Notes: generated by a model from the sequence alone, not told the origin. 64,000 nt of DNA from CBDBCU01 sp965243185 (GCA_965243185.1 OZ251531.1:1550001-1614000), one strand, 5' to 3'; shown: positions 42,326 to 50,994, counted from the first letter of the stretch. Numbers and translations: made by a program.

Positions 42326-43132
42326 TTACCGTCGCACCCGCCGGATTTTCTCACAGGTGGCCGTCCACTGGTGGGTTTGCATGGCGCGGTAGCGATGGCT
42401 TTCCTGGGGGGGAGCGCTGGGGACCGGAGTGTTGGCCGAATAGACATAAACCAGCGGTTCAAGAGCGACCTTACGGGCGCGGTGATAACCCTCGGCCCGG
42501 CAGTAGGCGCGGGCGGCGGATTTGGCTTGGACGATAAAATGCGGGAAGTTGGGCCGGGTATTGGGGTTGTCGAAAATGTTCTCGGCTTGGCGATAGCCGG
42601 TGGGTTGGTCGGGGGCGCCAATTCCATAATCGCCCCAAGGGGATTCGAGGGTACGCTCGGCGTCGGCTGCGACATTCATACGGCCGGTTACGATGGTTTT
42701 CCGCCGCCGCCGTTCCTCCCGGGGAAACTCAAAAATGAGTTCGCGGCTCACCCCGGTAACGCCGGATTCGCCATCAGTCAGGTAGCCCTCTTGGGCGGAC
42801 AGAAAGCCGCGGAAGTTGCCGCTTTCGCCAAAATAGACGGTGTCGTCGCGTTCGTTGCGGTCCCGGCCGGCAAGCCAGGTTTCGGACTTGGTCCAGGTGT
42901 CGGACTGGTCGATAGCGCAGTAGATGGACTTCCCCCGGTTGGCGGCGAGGGATTCGAGGATCATCGAGACGCGGGCATCGTCCGCATCGGCAACGGCGGG
43001 GGTCTCTTGCCAGTCGGAGCAGTCCCAGGGGATGGAGCGGGGCGCGGCTTGGGCGGGACTGGAGGCGACGGTTAGTAGGATGGTCAGGGCGGTCAGGGCA
43101 AGGGCGGTGATGAGAAGTCGGCAGCGGTACAT
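42326..43132 (-). CDS. Secreted protein with conserved WDCSDW N-terminal domain (copy 1)
   Basis: 268 residues from ATG 43132 (GGGAGG upstream). Signal peptide (LLITALALTALTILLTVASS PAQA) then mature RSIPWDCSDWQETPAVADAD. The first 150 residues are nearly identical to the protein at 47836-48897 (DDARVSMILESLAANRGKSI, YCAIDQSDTWTKSETWLAGR, GYLTDGESGVTGVSRELIFE). The rest differs completely apart from a final ATCEKIRRVRR. No family recognised. The next gene upstream on this strand is a membrane glycosyltransferase, an order repeated in the second copy. Confidence 0.75.
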   Translation of the reverse strand: MYRCRLLITALALTALTILLTVASSPAQAAPRSIPWDCSDWQETPAVADADDARVSMILESLAANRGKSIYCAIDQSDTWTKSETWLAGRDRNERDDTVYFGESGNFRGFLSAQEGYLTDGESGVTGVSRELIFEFPREERRRRKTIVTGRMNVAADAERTLESPWGDYGIGAPDQPTGYRQAENIFDNPNTRPNFPHFIVQAKSAARAYCRAEGYHRARKVALEPLVYVYSANTPVPSAPPQESHRYRAMQTHQWTATCEKIRRVRR

Positions 43133-43193
43133 AGGAATACCTCCCGGCGGCAACGCCTTTTAATGCCGGCGATAAGCCGGTAATAAAAGGATA

Positions 43194-43236
43194 GAAAGGG
43201 CCGCCCTAAATGTCAAGGATTTAGGGCGGCCCTTTC
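43194..43236. terminator. Hairpin between glycosyltransferase 1 and secreted protein 1
   Basis: GAAAGGGCCGCCCTAAAT pairs perfectly with ATTTAGGGCGGCCCTTTC. The second gene pair has an equivalent at 48961-49002. Confidence 0.8.
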
Positions 43237-43320
43237 CGCGATTGGAGGCTTTTGGGAGGAGCGGGGTTGGCTGCCGGGGGGTGGGGGGATTCCCGGGAGG
43301 GGGAATTCAAAAAAAATTTC

Positions 43321-43352
43321 GGCGGGGGAATTTTTGTAAAAGTTCCCCCGCC
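43321..43352. repeat. GC-rich palindrome after glycosyltransferase 1
   Basis: GGCGGGGGAATTTTTG followed by TAAAAGTTCCCCCGCC, nearly perfect. A matching perfect version is at 53846-53875, likewise after the paralogous glycosyltransferase. Likely a terminator on the minus strand. The rest of 43133-43553 holds the hairpin at 43194, this palindrome and the REP-like repeat, with no gene. Confidence 0.75.
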
Positions 43353-43470
43353 GCGGCCCGCAAGGGGTTGGGGAGTTTTGAATTTGGGTTGGGGATATAA
43401 CGAGGTGCGATTGAACCGGGGACGAGCTGAGGTTAAGCCTGGGGGAAGGGTGCGGGGGTTGGGAAAGTTT

Positions 43471-43530
43471 TTAAGGGCGGCATTTCTGGATTCCCACTTT
43501 CGGGGGAATGACGGTTGCGATAGGCGATAG
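43471..43530 (+). repeat. REP-like intergenic repeat, copy 2
   Basis: AAGGGCGGCATTTCTGGATT, CCCACTTTCGGGGGAATGAC, GGTTGCGATAGGCGATAG. Shared with 18524-18569 and 53906-54008. Confidence 0.75.
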
Positions 43531-43553
43531 GTTTGGCGGGGGCGGTTAGGTAT

Positions 43554-45593
43554 TTATTGCCCGGCCGGAAAGTCCGCACGCCAGAGTTCGCCTTTGCCGG
43601 CGATGAATTGGCCGGTTTTGATGGCGGCGATGGGGTAGTCGGGCAAGGGGACTACCGCCCAGCAGTTGATGCCGTACAAGGCTCCGTGTTCGCCAAAATA
43701 AAAGTCCCGGTTGGCAAAGCCCAAGGGCTGCCTTGCTGCCGGCAGGTCAGCAGCATTAGCCGGGATGATATGCAGAAAGAACCGCTCCCGGGTGTCGTAA
43801 GCGTTGCAGGGGGCTTTGTAGTAGGTCAGGGAATTGTCCTGCCGATAGATATTAAACCGGGCATAGGCTGCTGGCGGTTCGGAAACGGGCGGGCGGGCAA
43901 GTTGCAGCAGCGGGCCGGGGGCTGCTGCTACCGTTGTCGCTACCAATGCCGGGTCATAGGCATAGTAGTAATTGCCGTATCGCTCCATTACCAATCCCGC
44001 CGTGTCGAGTTCCGCCGCCATCCCGTCCGGCAGCACATAATGGGCTACCCGGTTCAGGTCGATGCCGCCGGCTTGGAGCAGACGCCGATAATGGGCTTCC
44101 CCTTCCTGCGGCCAAGGCGCTACAAAAACGAACGGCCCGTAAGCCAGATTGCGCTTGAAGGCGGCGTTAGGCTCGGCCACTACCCGGGTTGCCAGGTATT
44201 CCCCGGGCGGGGTTTGGGTGTAAAAGAGCGTGTAGATGTAGGGTTCCCAAGGGTCTAGGGGAAACTCGGCGACATATATTCCGCCGCCCCCGGCGGCGGC
44301 CGCGGCCGCCCGTTGTACCGCCGGCCCAATTCCATTGTGGAAGGCGAAGGCGTCAGCGATAATGGCGTCATAATTTCGCAGATACTGGTACAGGAAAACG
44401 CCGCTGTAGGCAACATAGACCGCCGCCAAGGCATAGAATATAACCCGGCGGTGGCGGGCGATTAAAAAAGCGCCCCAAGCTATCAGGTAGATTGCCGGCA
44501 GCCACAGCCCATTCATCCGGACGCTTTCCGCCCAGGTCAGCGGCGCGACCAGCAAGGCGGCGCTGAACCAGAATGCCAGCAGCAGATGAATCCCGTAATC
44601 CCGATTAACCTTAGCCTGGTATAACGCCGCGCCCCAGCCGAGCAACGCCAGCAATATGGACAGGGGGGGCAGCGGCCCGAACCAGGGCAGCCGGTTCATC
44701 CCCAATCCGCCGCCGCCGCCCAGCATAATGCCGGCCGCGCGGAGCAGGTTGTCCCCGAAAACCGCCCAATCGCCGCGGAACAGCAAATTCATCGTCTCGT
44801 AGCGCGGCGGGCCGGTGTAGCGGGGTATGGATACTTGCCATAGCTCGATGGAATCCCAGCCGAAGGAATTGACCGCTACCAGCAGCATTATGGGCAAGGT
44901 TACTATGCCAGCCAAGGCGGAAAGGAGCAAGAGCCGCCGCCAGTCGGCTAACCGGTTCAGCCGCAGCCAGAGCAAGACCAGTACCAGAAACAGCGGCGCC
45001 AGGGCGTAGGCGGTACCGTAGGCATACACCGATAGGGATAAGGTGATGACGGCCAAGGACTGAATCAGCAGCCGGCTCCGGTCGGGACGGGAAAGGAAAT
45101 AAACGCTCAACAGCAGAACAAAGGGCAGTATGTTGCGCTCGGCGCCCCAGCGACTGGCGATTAGATGCCACGAACTCAGGGCCAATAGCAGCAATACCAG
45201 CAGGGCAAAGCGGCGGCCGGCGGCTCTTTCCCCGATTTTCCAAATCAGGAATAGGGACAGGATGCCCGAGAGGACCATCGGGAGGCGAAAGGCGATGAGG
45301 TCGAGGCCGCCCAGGGCGATGAAGGGCAGGGCCAAGTAGGAATAGAGGGCGTTTTGTCCGCTGCCCCAACTTACAAAATGCACCGGCCAGGAAAAGCCGT
45401 TGCGGTCAATGCCGTAGTGGAGTAAAGCCCAGACATCATAAGCCGCCGCGGGTTCATCCTGTTGAATTACCGGCAGCGCGACGCCCAAGCTATGGAGACG
45501 CAGGGCCGCGCCCAGGGCCAGGAGCAGGGCGGCGGCAATCAGTTCCGGGGAAAGGGATTTCGGTAAGCGTTGGCGGAGCCGTTGCAGCAGCAT
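43554..45593 (-). CDS. Membrane glycosyltransferase, PMT-like (copy 1)
   Basis: 679 residues with about 11-13 membrane segments. An N-terminal acidic loop after the first helix (GVALPVIQQDEPAAAYDVWA) fits the catalytic DE region of GT-C enzymes, which transfer sugars from polyprenyl-phosphate donors on the outer face. A soluble C-terminal domain follows (YNAYDTRERFFLHIIPANAA-like region, NRDFYFGEHGALYGINCWAV). The paralog at 54025-56055 aligns along the whole length. Substrate unknown; the neighbouring secreted protein could be one, by context only. Confidence 0.8.
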   Translation of the reverse strand: MLLQRLRQRLPKSLSPELIAAALLLALGAALRLHSLGVALPVIQQDEPAAAYDVWALLHYGIDRNGFSWPVHFVSWGSGQNALYSYLALPFIALGGLDLIAFRLPMVLSGILSLFLIWKIGERAAGRRFALLVLLLLALSSWHLIASRWGAERNILPFVLLLSVYFLSRPDRSRLLIQSLAVITLSLSVYAYGTAYALAPLFLVLVLLWLRLNRLADWRRLLLLSALAGIVTLPIMLLVAVNSFGWDSIELWQVSIPRYTGPPRYETMNLLFRGDWAVFGDNLLRAAGIMLGGGGGLGMNRLPWFGPLPPLSILLALLGWGAALYQAKVNRDYGIHLLLAFWFSAALLVAPLTWAESVRMNGLWLPAIYLIAWGAFLIARHRRVIFYALAAVYVAYSGVFLYQYLRNYDAIIADAFAFHNGIGPAVQRAAAAAAGGGGIYVAEFPLDPWEPYIYTLFYTQTPPGEYLATRVVAEPNAAFKRNLAYGPFVFVAPWPQEGEAHYRRLLQAGGIDLNRVAHYVLPDGMAAELDTAGLVMERYGNYYYAYDPALVATTVAAAPGPLLQLARPPVSEPPAAYARFNIYRQDNSLTYYKAPCNAYDTRERFFLHIIPANAADLPAARQPLGFANRDFYFGEHGALYGINCWAVVPLPDYPIAAIKTGQFIAGKGELWRADFPAGQ

Positions 45594-45674
45594 ATCGGGC
45601 GGGATTGTAGCACAGCGGGCGGCTTTTGTTCGGGGCGGGTTAGCCGGGCGGCGGCGATACGCGCGATAAAAAGC

Positions 45675-45712
45675 AAAAGGGGCGGGAACGCCCTAGAACC
45701 CGCCCCCTTTGC
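45675..45712. terminator. Terminator after the small gene behind NYN
   Basis: CAAAAGGGGCGGG and CCCGCCCCCTTTG pair around a short loop. A closely related sequence is repeated at 47763-47805 after the IS at 46646. Confidence 0.7.
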
Positions 45713-45728
45713 GGTTAGCGTACAGCCG

Positions 45729-45896
45729 TTAGCCGTGGTGGCCGTTTGGGGTAGCGTCGAGGGTAGGCGGGGGTTCGGTGAAGGGTTCGCCGTTGGCTTG
45801 GGCCGTCTCCCGGCGGCGGTTCCAATCCTCCCAGGCTTTTTGCTGGGTTTGGCGGCCGGCTTCGTAGCGTTGCTGCTTGAACATTTCGGCAATCAT
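45729..45896 (-). CDS. Small protein coupled to the NYN gene, 55 residues
   Basis: Starts ATG 45896, one base after the NYN stop. Sequence EMFKQQRYEAGRQTQQKAWE, DWNRRRETAQANGEPFTEPP shows a charged helix and a Pro-rich end. No family recognised. The tight coupling suggests it assists or regulates the NYN protein. Confidence 0.55.
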   Translation of the reverse strand: MIAEMFKQQRYEAGRQTQQKAWEDWNRRRETAQANGEPFTEPPPTLDATPNGHHG

Positions 45897-45897
45897 T

Positions 45898-46521
45898 TTA
45901 CCTACCTCCGGAGCGGTTATAGTTGGTCGGGTCGGCTGCGGCGTCATAGTCAGCCCGGTATAATCGATGACACCAGAGATTGGCATGACCGGGTATGCGT
46001 AACCGGCTGCCGCTGTTTTCACCGTGCCAAGCCGCGACCGCCACACGCCGCACCCCGTAACTTTTAATCGTGAACTCCAGAGCCGGCAGCATATCGGTGT
46101 CGGTGGACATTATCACGCCCACATCGTAATCGCCGGCCACAGCCATAGCGATGAAATCTACCGACAGGGCGACATCAATGCCCTTTTCCTCCGCCTTTTG
46201 CTCCGGCCAGTTGGGCGGGTAGCGCAGGGGACGGGGAATTACCGCAACCCCGTCCGATTGCCACTGCGCACACTGTTTGAGGTGCGCGGCGTAAGTTTTG
46301 GGATCCTTACGCGAATCCGGCCGCCCGGTATAAATCCGGACCCCGGTTAGCTGACACTCTGCGCCGCCCGGGCCGCCCCGGGCCGCGATTAGCTTGCCCA
46401 ACTCCATTGGACTGAACTGCCCGTTAACCGCGGGGCCGGCATTGCCGAAAAAAGCCCGCCGCGCGCCCCGGTAAGCGTTTTGGGCGTCAATGAATAGAAC
46501 CAAGTTCAACGGGTTGGGCAT
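45898..46521 (-). CDS. NYN-domain (PIN-like) putative RNase
   Basis: 207 residues from ATG 46521; a longer frame upstream has weak start context. VLFIDAQNAYRGARRAFFG (first Asp), YTGRPDSRKDPKTYAAHLKQ, and EKGIDVALSVDFIAMAVAGD, YDVGVIMSTDTDMLPALEFT with the clustered Asp of NYN proteins. LabA/YacP-like RNases use these residues with a metal. Unlike the XRE-NYN protein at 23093 it has no DNA-binding domain. Confidence 0.85.
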   Translation of the reverse strand: MPNPLNLVLFIDAQNAYRGARRAFFGNAGPAVNGQFSPMELGKLIAARGGPGGAECQLTGVRIYTGRPDSRKDPKTYAAHLKQCAQWQSDGVAVIPRPLRYPPNWPEQKAEEKGIDVALSVDFIAMAVAGDYDVGVIMSTDTDMLPALEFTIKSYGVRRVAVAAWHGENSGSRLRIPGHANLWCHRLYRADYDAAADPTNYNRSGGR

Positions 46522-46645
46522 ATTTAGGCCGCCCGGCAAAAGAATAGCCCCACCAGTCAATTTGTCGGCAAGGACAAACTGAGGGTGGGGAGGATTGATA
46601 GAACTATACCACCATCCGCCGAGGTTGTCAACCCCCGGTTTGGGG

Positions 46646-47725
46646 AAGATAGCGTTCCGATTTAGGTGGTTTAGTTGTAGAATGGGGAAAAGGCCGGCCT
46701 TGCTGGTTGACGGGAGGTGCGCTGTCATGGGATTGCTGGACGATTTGGAGACCCAACTGGAGCAGGAAATTCCGCTCCAGTTGCAGGCGAAGCTGCAACA
46801 AGCCCTGGATCATTATCAGCCCCGATGTGCTCAGTGCGCTCTGGCGATGCACCGCCATCATCGCTATGACCGCACCATTGTCACGTCCTATGGGCCCATC
46901 CGGATAGCGGTTCCGGTGTTTCGTTGTGGGCAATGTCGCCAACTGGCGGGCGGCGCGGCGCTGCTGGGGCCGGAGGTTCGTTACCAACGGTTCTCAAAAA
47001 AACTCGGGACCGGGCTTTGAGCCTGGCGGCCCAGGGTTTGAGTTACGCCCAAGCGGGGCAGTGGGTGGGTTGTGTCAAAAGCACCTTGTGTCGCTGGCTG
47101 CGGCGGTTGGCCTTGACCCGGCCCCGGTTGCCGGGGGCAGTGTGGGAACTGGATGGTTTATGGACGCGCACCCGGCAGGGCCCTCAGGAATTGAAGGTAA
47201 TCCGGGACGAAACCGGGGCGGTCTTGGCGACTTTCGGGCCTTGGGCGGCGGCCCTGGAGTTGGCCGAGCAGTCCGGAGCCGCGCCACCCCGACATCTGGT
47301 CAGCGACGGCGACCGGGCCATTGCGGCCGGCATCCAGTGGGTGTACGGCCGGGCGGCGCCGCATCAGCTGTGTATCTTTCACCTGCTGCGGGAATATGGA
47401 CGGAATATCGGGAAGGCCGGCTTGGCCGCCGCCCGGCAACTGCTGTTGACTGACAGCGCGGCGGCGGCCCAGAGCTACGCCGGTCAAATAATGGAGTTGA
47501 CCGAGGGCGCCGCCGCTTACTGGCTGGACAAGGCATTGACCGCCGGCCGGCAGTATTGGACTACGGGAGAGGTTGCCTACCGGACTACTTCCCGCCTGGA
47601 ACGCTACAATCGGGAGTTGCGCCGGCGGGAGCGATTGGGGACGGTCTGGTCAGAGCATAACCTGCTGGCTTTGCTGCAAACCCGGGGCTTGCTCAACCAA
47701 ACCACCTAAAATGCAACGCTATCTT
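46646..47725. mobile_element. IS with AAGATAGCGTT ends, about 1.08 kb
   Basis: Ends AAGATAGCGTT then TTTAGGTGGTTTAGTTG on the left; the complement on the right carries AAGATAGCGTT, then TTTAGGTGGTTTGGTTG. TGGGG flanks both sides (46641-46645 and 47726-47730), possibly a 5-bp target duplication. The transposase fills it. Family not securely assigned. Confidence 0.75.
46727..47709 (+). CDS. Transposase in two frames joined at an A7 run
   Basis: First frame from ATG 46727 (GGGAGG upstream): LDDLETQLEQEIPLQLQAKL, CAQCALAMHRHHRYDRTIVT, SYGPIRIAVPVFRCGQCRQL; stops at 47020. Second frame: LSLAAQGLSYAQAGQWVGCV, KSTLCRWLRRL, then LPGAVWELDGLWTRTRQGPQ (first Asp), HLVSDGDRAIAAGIQW (second Asp), HQLCIFHLLREYGRNI and YRTTSRLERYNRELRRRERL (Glu). 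The frames join near 46996 at seven A, a likely -1 slip site. The C-x2-C N-terminus and the core resemble Mutator/ISKra4-like transposases, but I cannot name the family with confidence. Confidence 0.78.
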
Positions 47726-47835
47726 TGGGGAATTGCGGCGATTGTAATACGCGTCAGCAAAAAGCAAAGGGAACGGGAGGCTCTGCAACAACCCGCCCCC
47801 TTTGCGGTTAGCGTGCCACGATTAGCCGGCAGCGG

Positions 47836-48897
47836 TTAGCGGCGCTTGCGGATTTTCTTGATGCAGGTGACGCTGAAGGGGAAACTTTGGCGGGCCCAGC
47901 CAAACGCATTGGGGTTGCCAGCAATGTTCACGAAGGCGTAATGGGCATTCACCGCCGCCGCCCGCGCCCGGGCGATGTCCCCTTTCGCCCCTTCGACTTG
48001 CGGAATATGCTCTTCATTCGTGCTACCGGTAATGACGTTACTGGTTTCTACCCGGACGCTAGTATCGGGCCAGGCTAGGCCGTTGACGGTGTCGCCAAGC
48101 AGCCGATCCGACTGCACAGTATCATTCCTTTTAGAAAGCCATTCGGCCTCGGTCTCGGGGTGAACGAAGGACATTTGGGGGTTGACCCCGCGTTGATAGC
48201 CCAAAGCCCGGCAACGCTCGTTCCCTTTTTCCCGGAGCAGGGCGGGCCAATTGCTGAGCCGGGAGTGCGGCCAGCCGTACTGGGTACCCGGTATATCATA
48301 ATCAAAGTAGGGATTATTGGGATAGGTAGTAAAACGGTATTGGGTTTGTATGCGCCGCGAGCCGGAGCTCACCTCATCGGTCCTTGGCCCCCACTCAGAC
48401 CAAACCATTTCGTCCGGGTCGATGCTGGGGGCCAGGTACAGGCGTTTGGTGATGGTGCGGCGGCGGCGTTCCTCCCGGGGGAATTCAAAGATCAGGTCCC
48501 GGCTCACCCCGGTTACGCCGGATTCGCCGTCAGTCAGGTAGCCCTCTTGGGCGGCGAGGAAGCCGCGGAAGTTGCCGCTTTGGCCGAAATAGACCGTATC
48601 ATCCCGCTCATTGCGGTCCCGGCCGGCAAGCCAAGTTTCGGACTTGGTCCAGGTGTCGGACTGGTCGATGGCGCAGTAGATGGCTTTGCCGCGGTTGGCG
48701 GCCAAGGTTTCGAGGATCATCGAGACCCGGGCATCGTCGGCATCGGCAACGGCGGGGGATTCTTGCCAGTCGGAGCAGTCCCAGGGGATAGAACGGGGCG
48801 CGGCTTGGGCTGTGGGGTCAGGGCTGGCCGTAAAGAACAGGAGCAGGGTCAAGGCGGACAGGGCAAAGGCAGCGATAAATAGTCGGTAGCGGTTCAT
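47836..48897 (-). CDS. Secreted protein with WDCSDW N-terminal domain (copy 2)
   Basis: 353 residues from ATG 48897 (GGAGG upstream). Signal peptide (LFIAAFALSALTLLLFFTAS) then RSIPWDCSDWQESPAVADAD and the same 150-residue N-terminal domain as the protein at 42326. The C-terminal region is different and longer (LYLAPSIDPDEMVWSEWGPR, AFVNIAGNPNAFGWARQSFP) but again ends in VTCIKKIRKRR. The pattern of fixed N-terminus and replaced C-terminus recalls polymorphic secreted proteins. Function unknown. The upstream membrane glycosyltransferase gene is now separated by Element B. Confidence 0.75.
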   Translation of the reverse strand: MNRYRLFIAAFALSALTLLLFFTASPDPTAQAAPRSIPWDCSDWQESPAVADADDARVSMILETLAANRGKAIYCAIDQSDTWTKSETWLAGRDRNERDDTVYFGQSGNFRGFLAAQEGYLTDGESGVTGVSRDLIFEFPREERRRRTITKRLYLAPSIDPDEMVWSEWGPRTDEVSSGSRRIQTQYRFTTYPNNPYFDYDIPGTQYGWPHSRLSNWPALLREKGNERCRALGYQRGVNPQMSFVHPETEAEWLSKRNDTVQSDRLLGDTVNGLAWPDTSVRVETSNVITGSTNEEHIPQVEGAKGDIARARAAAVNAHYAFVNIAGNPNAFGWARQSFPFSVTCIKKIRKRR

Positions 48898-48960
48898 TGG
48901 GGATACCTCCGCAGCGGCAGAGCCTTTTAATTCCAGCGATAAGCCGGTAATAAAAGTGTA

Positions 48961-49002
48961 GGAAAGGCCGCCCAACCCCTTGACAGGTTGGGCGGCCTTT
49001 CC
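48961..49002. terminator. Hairpin upstream of secreted protein 2
   Basis: GGAAAGGCCGCCCAACC pairs with GGTTGGGCGGCCTTTCC. Counterpart of 43194-43236. Confidence 0.8.
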
Positions 49003-49069
49003 TGGCGATTTTGGGAAATTGGGGGGTGGGGTTGGCTACCGGAGAGGTTGGGGAAATTAAAAATTTTTT

Positions 49070-49092
49070 GGGAATTATATACCAACCTAAAC
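49070..49092 (+). repeat. Element B left TIR
   Basis: GGGAATTATATACCAACC then TAAAC; target duplication AATTTTTT lies directly before it. Confidence 0.94.
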
Positions 49093-49202
49093 AAGAGGCT
49101 CGGAGTAATTAGAGGGACATCCCTGCCCACGCAAGGCAAATCCGACTGTACAAGATTGGCACCACATCGTCGCGGAATGACGGGTATCCGCGCCCTAAAA
49201 GC

Positions 49203-49230
49203 AGAGGGAACCGAAAGCCTAGCTCCCTCT
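49203..49230 (-). terminator. Terminator of the Element B cargo operon
   Basis: AGAGGGA pairs with TCCCTCT just past the stop of the membrane protein, with A/T runs on both outer sides. Confidence 0.6.
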
Positions 49231-49231
49231 T

Positions 49232-49627
49232 TTACATCCAAGTCAGGTGTCTCCAGCACCACTTCAAGACTCCCCAGCACCGCTTCAAGCCCCTCCAGCA
49301 CCAACGGATTAAGATTACGAAACAGATGACACCAAATACCGTATCGATGATGTCATGCTTGGAAAACAACGCGCTTATTACCTGGTCCAAGCAACTCCAC
49401 TCGACCAGATTGCAAGCAGGGACACTAGACAGGGAGACCTTAACTTTCCACGCGTAACTCACTACACCGATGACAACAGCTAAGATGACCTGCCACTTGT
49501 CTAGTAAGCCGGCGAATGGGACGATTTCCCCAAATTTGTCGTTGGCTTCACGGCTGGCAAGGTACTCCTTCTCCGTTGTATCCAAACGGGGCAACGAAGA
49601 TGACGGGTCCCGTTCCTCATCGCCCAT
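49232..49627 (-). CDS. Small membrane protein, candidate toxin of a Panacea module
   Basis: 131 residues. An acidic soluble N-terminus, one or two hydrophobic segments (WQVILAVVIGVVSYAWKV; IIDTVFGVICFVILIRWCWR) and a Trp/Cys/basic C-terminus (GLKRCWGVLKWCWRHLTWM). The membrane-active look and the 11-nt overlap with the Panacea gene fit the known range of toxins associated with Panacea antitoxins, which include membrane-acting peptides. Not a recognised family. Confidence 0.6.
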   Translation of the reverse strand: MGDEERDPSSSLPRLDTTEKEYLASREANDKFGEIVPFAGLLDKWQVILAVVIGVVSYAWKVKVSLSSVPACNLVEWSCLDQVISALFSKHDIIDTVFGVICFVILIRWCWRGLKRCWGVLKWCWRHLTWM

Positions 49628-50168
49628 CCCTTCCTCCTGCTAGAGTCTGGGCGGACTCCTTCTCCACAAGGCTCTGGTAGTAATCCCGGATTTTGTCGTC
49701 CGGGATGTAAGTTGTTCGACCAAAGGGTTTCCGGGACTCCCAGACCTGATGCCACGGCGTACCGGAGGCATGGGTTAAGGCAGACAACCGAATCCCTGTC
49801 ATCTCCCCGTACTCATCGTACACTAGATTTATCACCTCGAGCTCAACGAAGTCGAAGTCGCCCTCTTGGACGCGGGGAATCGGCTTGACCGGGCCGCTCC
49901 CATACTGCCGCAAGGCACGATATACACCGAGGAATACTGGGCCGTACTTCCACGCCTCGACAGGGGTATTTAGTAGGGGACGCCCGTACAACCCCAACAT
50001 CCAAGCGTGGCAAAAGTAGGTCAACTTTATGACCTGCATCGGCGTAAGGGAACACCCAGCGGTATTGGCAAGCTCAATGAGCTTGTTAGCGACCTGCTCC
50101 GCACCGTGCTTGCCCACGCCCACGTCATCCGTCTTCCGCTTATTCAGCGGAATCCAACCCAAACCCAT
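49617..50168 (-). CDS. Panacea (DUF4065, SocA-like) domain protein
   Basis: 183 residues, AAGGAGG before ATG 50168. VANKLIELANTAGCSLTPMQ, VIKLTYFCHAWMLGLYGRPL, LNTPVEAWKYGPVFLGVYRA LRQYG is the characteristic DUF4065 pattern (LTPMQxxKLxYfahgw, ExWxyGPV). Panacea domains serve as antitoxins to many unrelated toxins. It is co-transcribed with the PaREP1 gene before it and overlaps the membrane protein after it. Confidence 0.88.
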   Translation of the reverse strand: MGLGWIPLNKRKTDDVGVGKHGAEQVANKLIELANTAGCSLTPMQVIKLTYFCHAWMLGLYGRPLLNTPVEAWKYGPVFLGVYRALRQYGSGPVKPIPRVQEGDFDFVELEVINLVYDEYGEMTGIRLSALTHASGTPWHQVWESRKPFGRTTYIPDDKIRDYYQSLVEKESAQTLAGGRDGR

Positions 50169-50205
50169 AATACACCTCCTTGAAACACTGGCTTCCGAGT
50201 TACTC

Positions 50206-50967
50206 CTACGTCAGAAGCACATTAACTTCGGTGGGCGGGCCGCTACCGTTGCCCTTATCGGCGTTTTTACTCCTCCGACTGCGACCAGATGCCCGGTCCT
50301 CCTTACCGTTCACGGCATTGTCTACCGTGTCCTCCTCGGCCTTCCTCTGCCGCCGTCTAACACTCCTCGGGGGCTTGCGGGTTATCGGTTGCGCGAACCC
50401 CACATCCGAAGTCATCTTGATACGCAGGTCTGTGCGACCGGTAAGGGTTTCCAACCGCCCCAATTGCTTGCCGCTCGCAATCTTAAAGGGACGGAACGGC
50501 GATGATGCTATACGGTCAAGGCGGGGCAATATAGCCTCGACAGCGTCAATGGTGTCGGCAATATCCTGCTCGGACCGATGGTTTTCGTAGAAGTTCTCGT
50601 GACCGACCCGGTAGGCTTCGGTCAGAGCCTCTTGAAAGGCAGCAATGTCCGTCTCGTGATTTTGTTCCTCCTCGGCGGCCAGTATTGAGCCGAGGGCGTG
50701 GAGTTGCTGGTGGCTGTGATGCTTCCAGCCGCGCTGGTCGCCGATGGCTTTGAGATAATGGGCGGCGGCTCCCCAAGCTTTCTCCCCCGCCTGCAAGCGG
50801 CGCCCGGATTTAAGCTCTTGGCGGGCGTGGATGATGAAACGCTTGCTAATCTGGCGCCGCTCGTCGTCGGGCATCGGCTCCCGGTCTTGGACCCTGCCCG
50901 CTATCTTACGATGAGCGGGCAATTGAGGGGCCCGTTTGGGCAAGAAAGTTGGGGCCTCGGTCGGCAT
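50206..50967 (-). CDS. PaREP1/HEPN-like protein of Element B
   Basis: 253 residues from ATG 50967 (AGAGAGG upstream), the same length as the Element A copy and different at 9 residues: ESPTF/EAPTF near the start, a four-residue patch HEANSVAF/HETDIAAF in the helical core, and a few tail changes. All core motifs (AWGAAAHYLKAIGDQRGWKH, HSHQQLHALGS, GHENFYENHR) are retained. It lies between repeat array B and the Panacea gene (37 bp on), so array, PaREP1, Panacea and membrane protein likely form one transcript. Confidence 0.72.
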   Translation of the reverse strand: MPTEAPTFLPKRAPQLPAHRKIAGRVQDREPMPDDERRQISKRFIIHARQELKSGRRLQAGEKAWGAAAHYLKAIGDQRGWKHHSHQQLHALGSILAAEEEQNHETDIAAFQEALTEAYRVGHENFYENHRSEQDIADTIDAVEAILPRLDRIASSPFRPFKIASGKQLGRLETLTGRTDLRIKMTSDVGFAQPITRKPPRSVRRRQRKAEEDTVDNAVNGKEDRASGRSRRSKNADKGNGSGPPTEVNVLLT

Positions 50968-50994
50968 AACGAAAACCTCTCTGCCTGTATCTGG

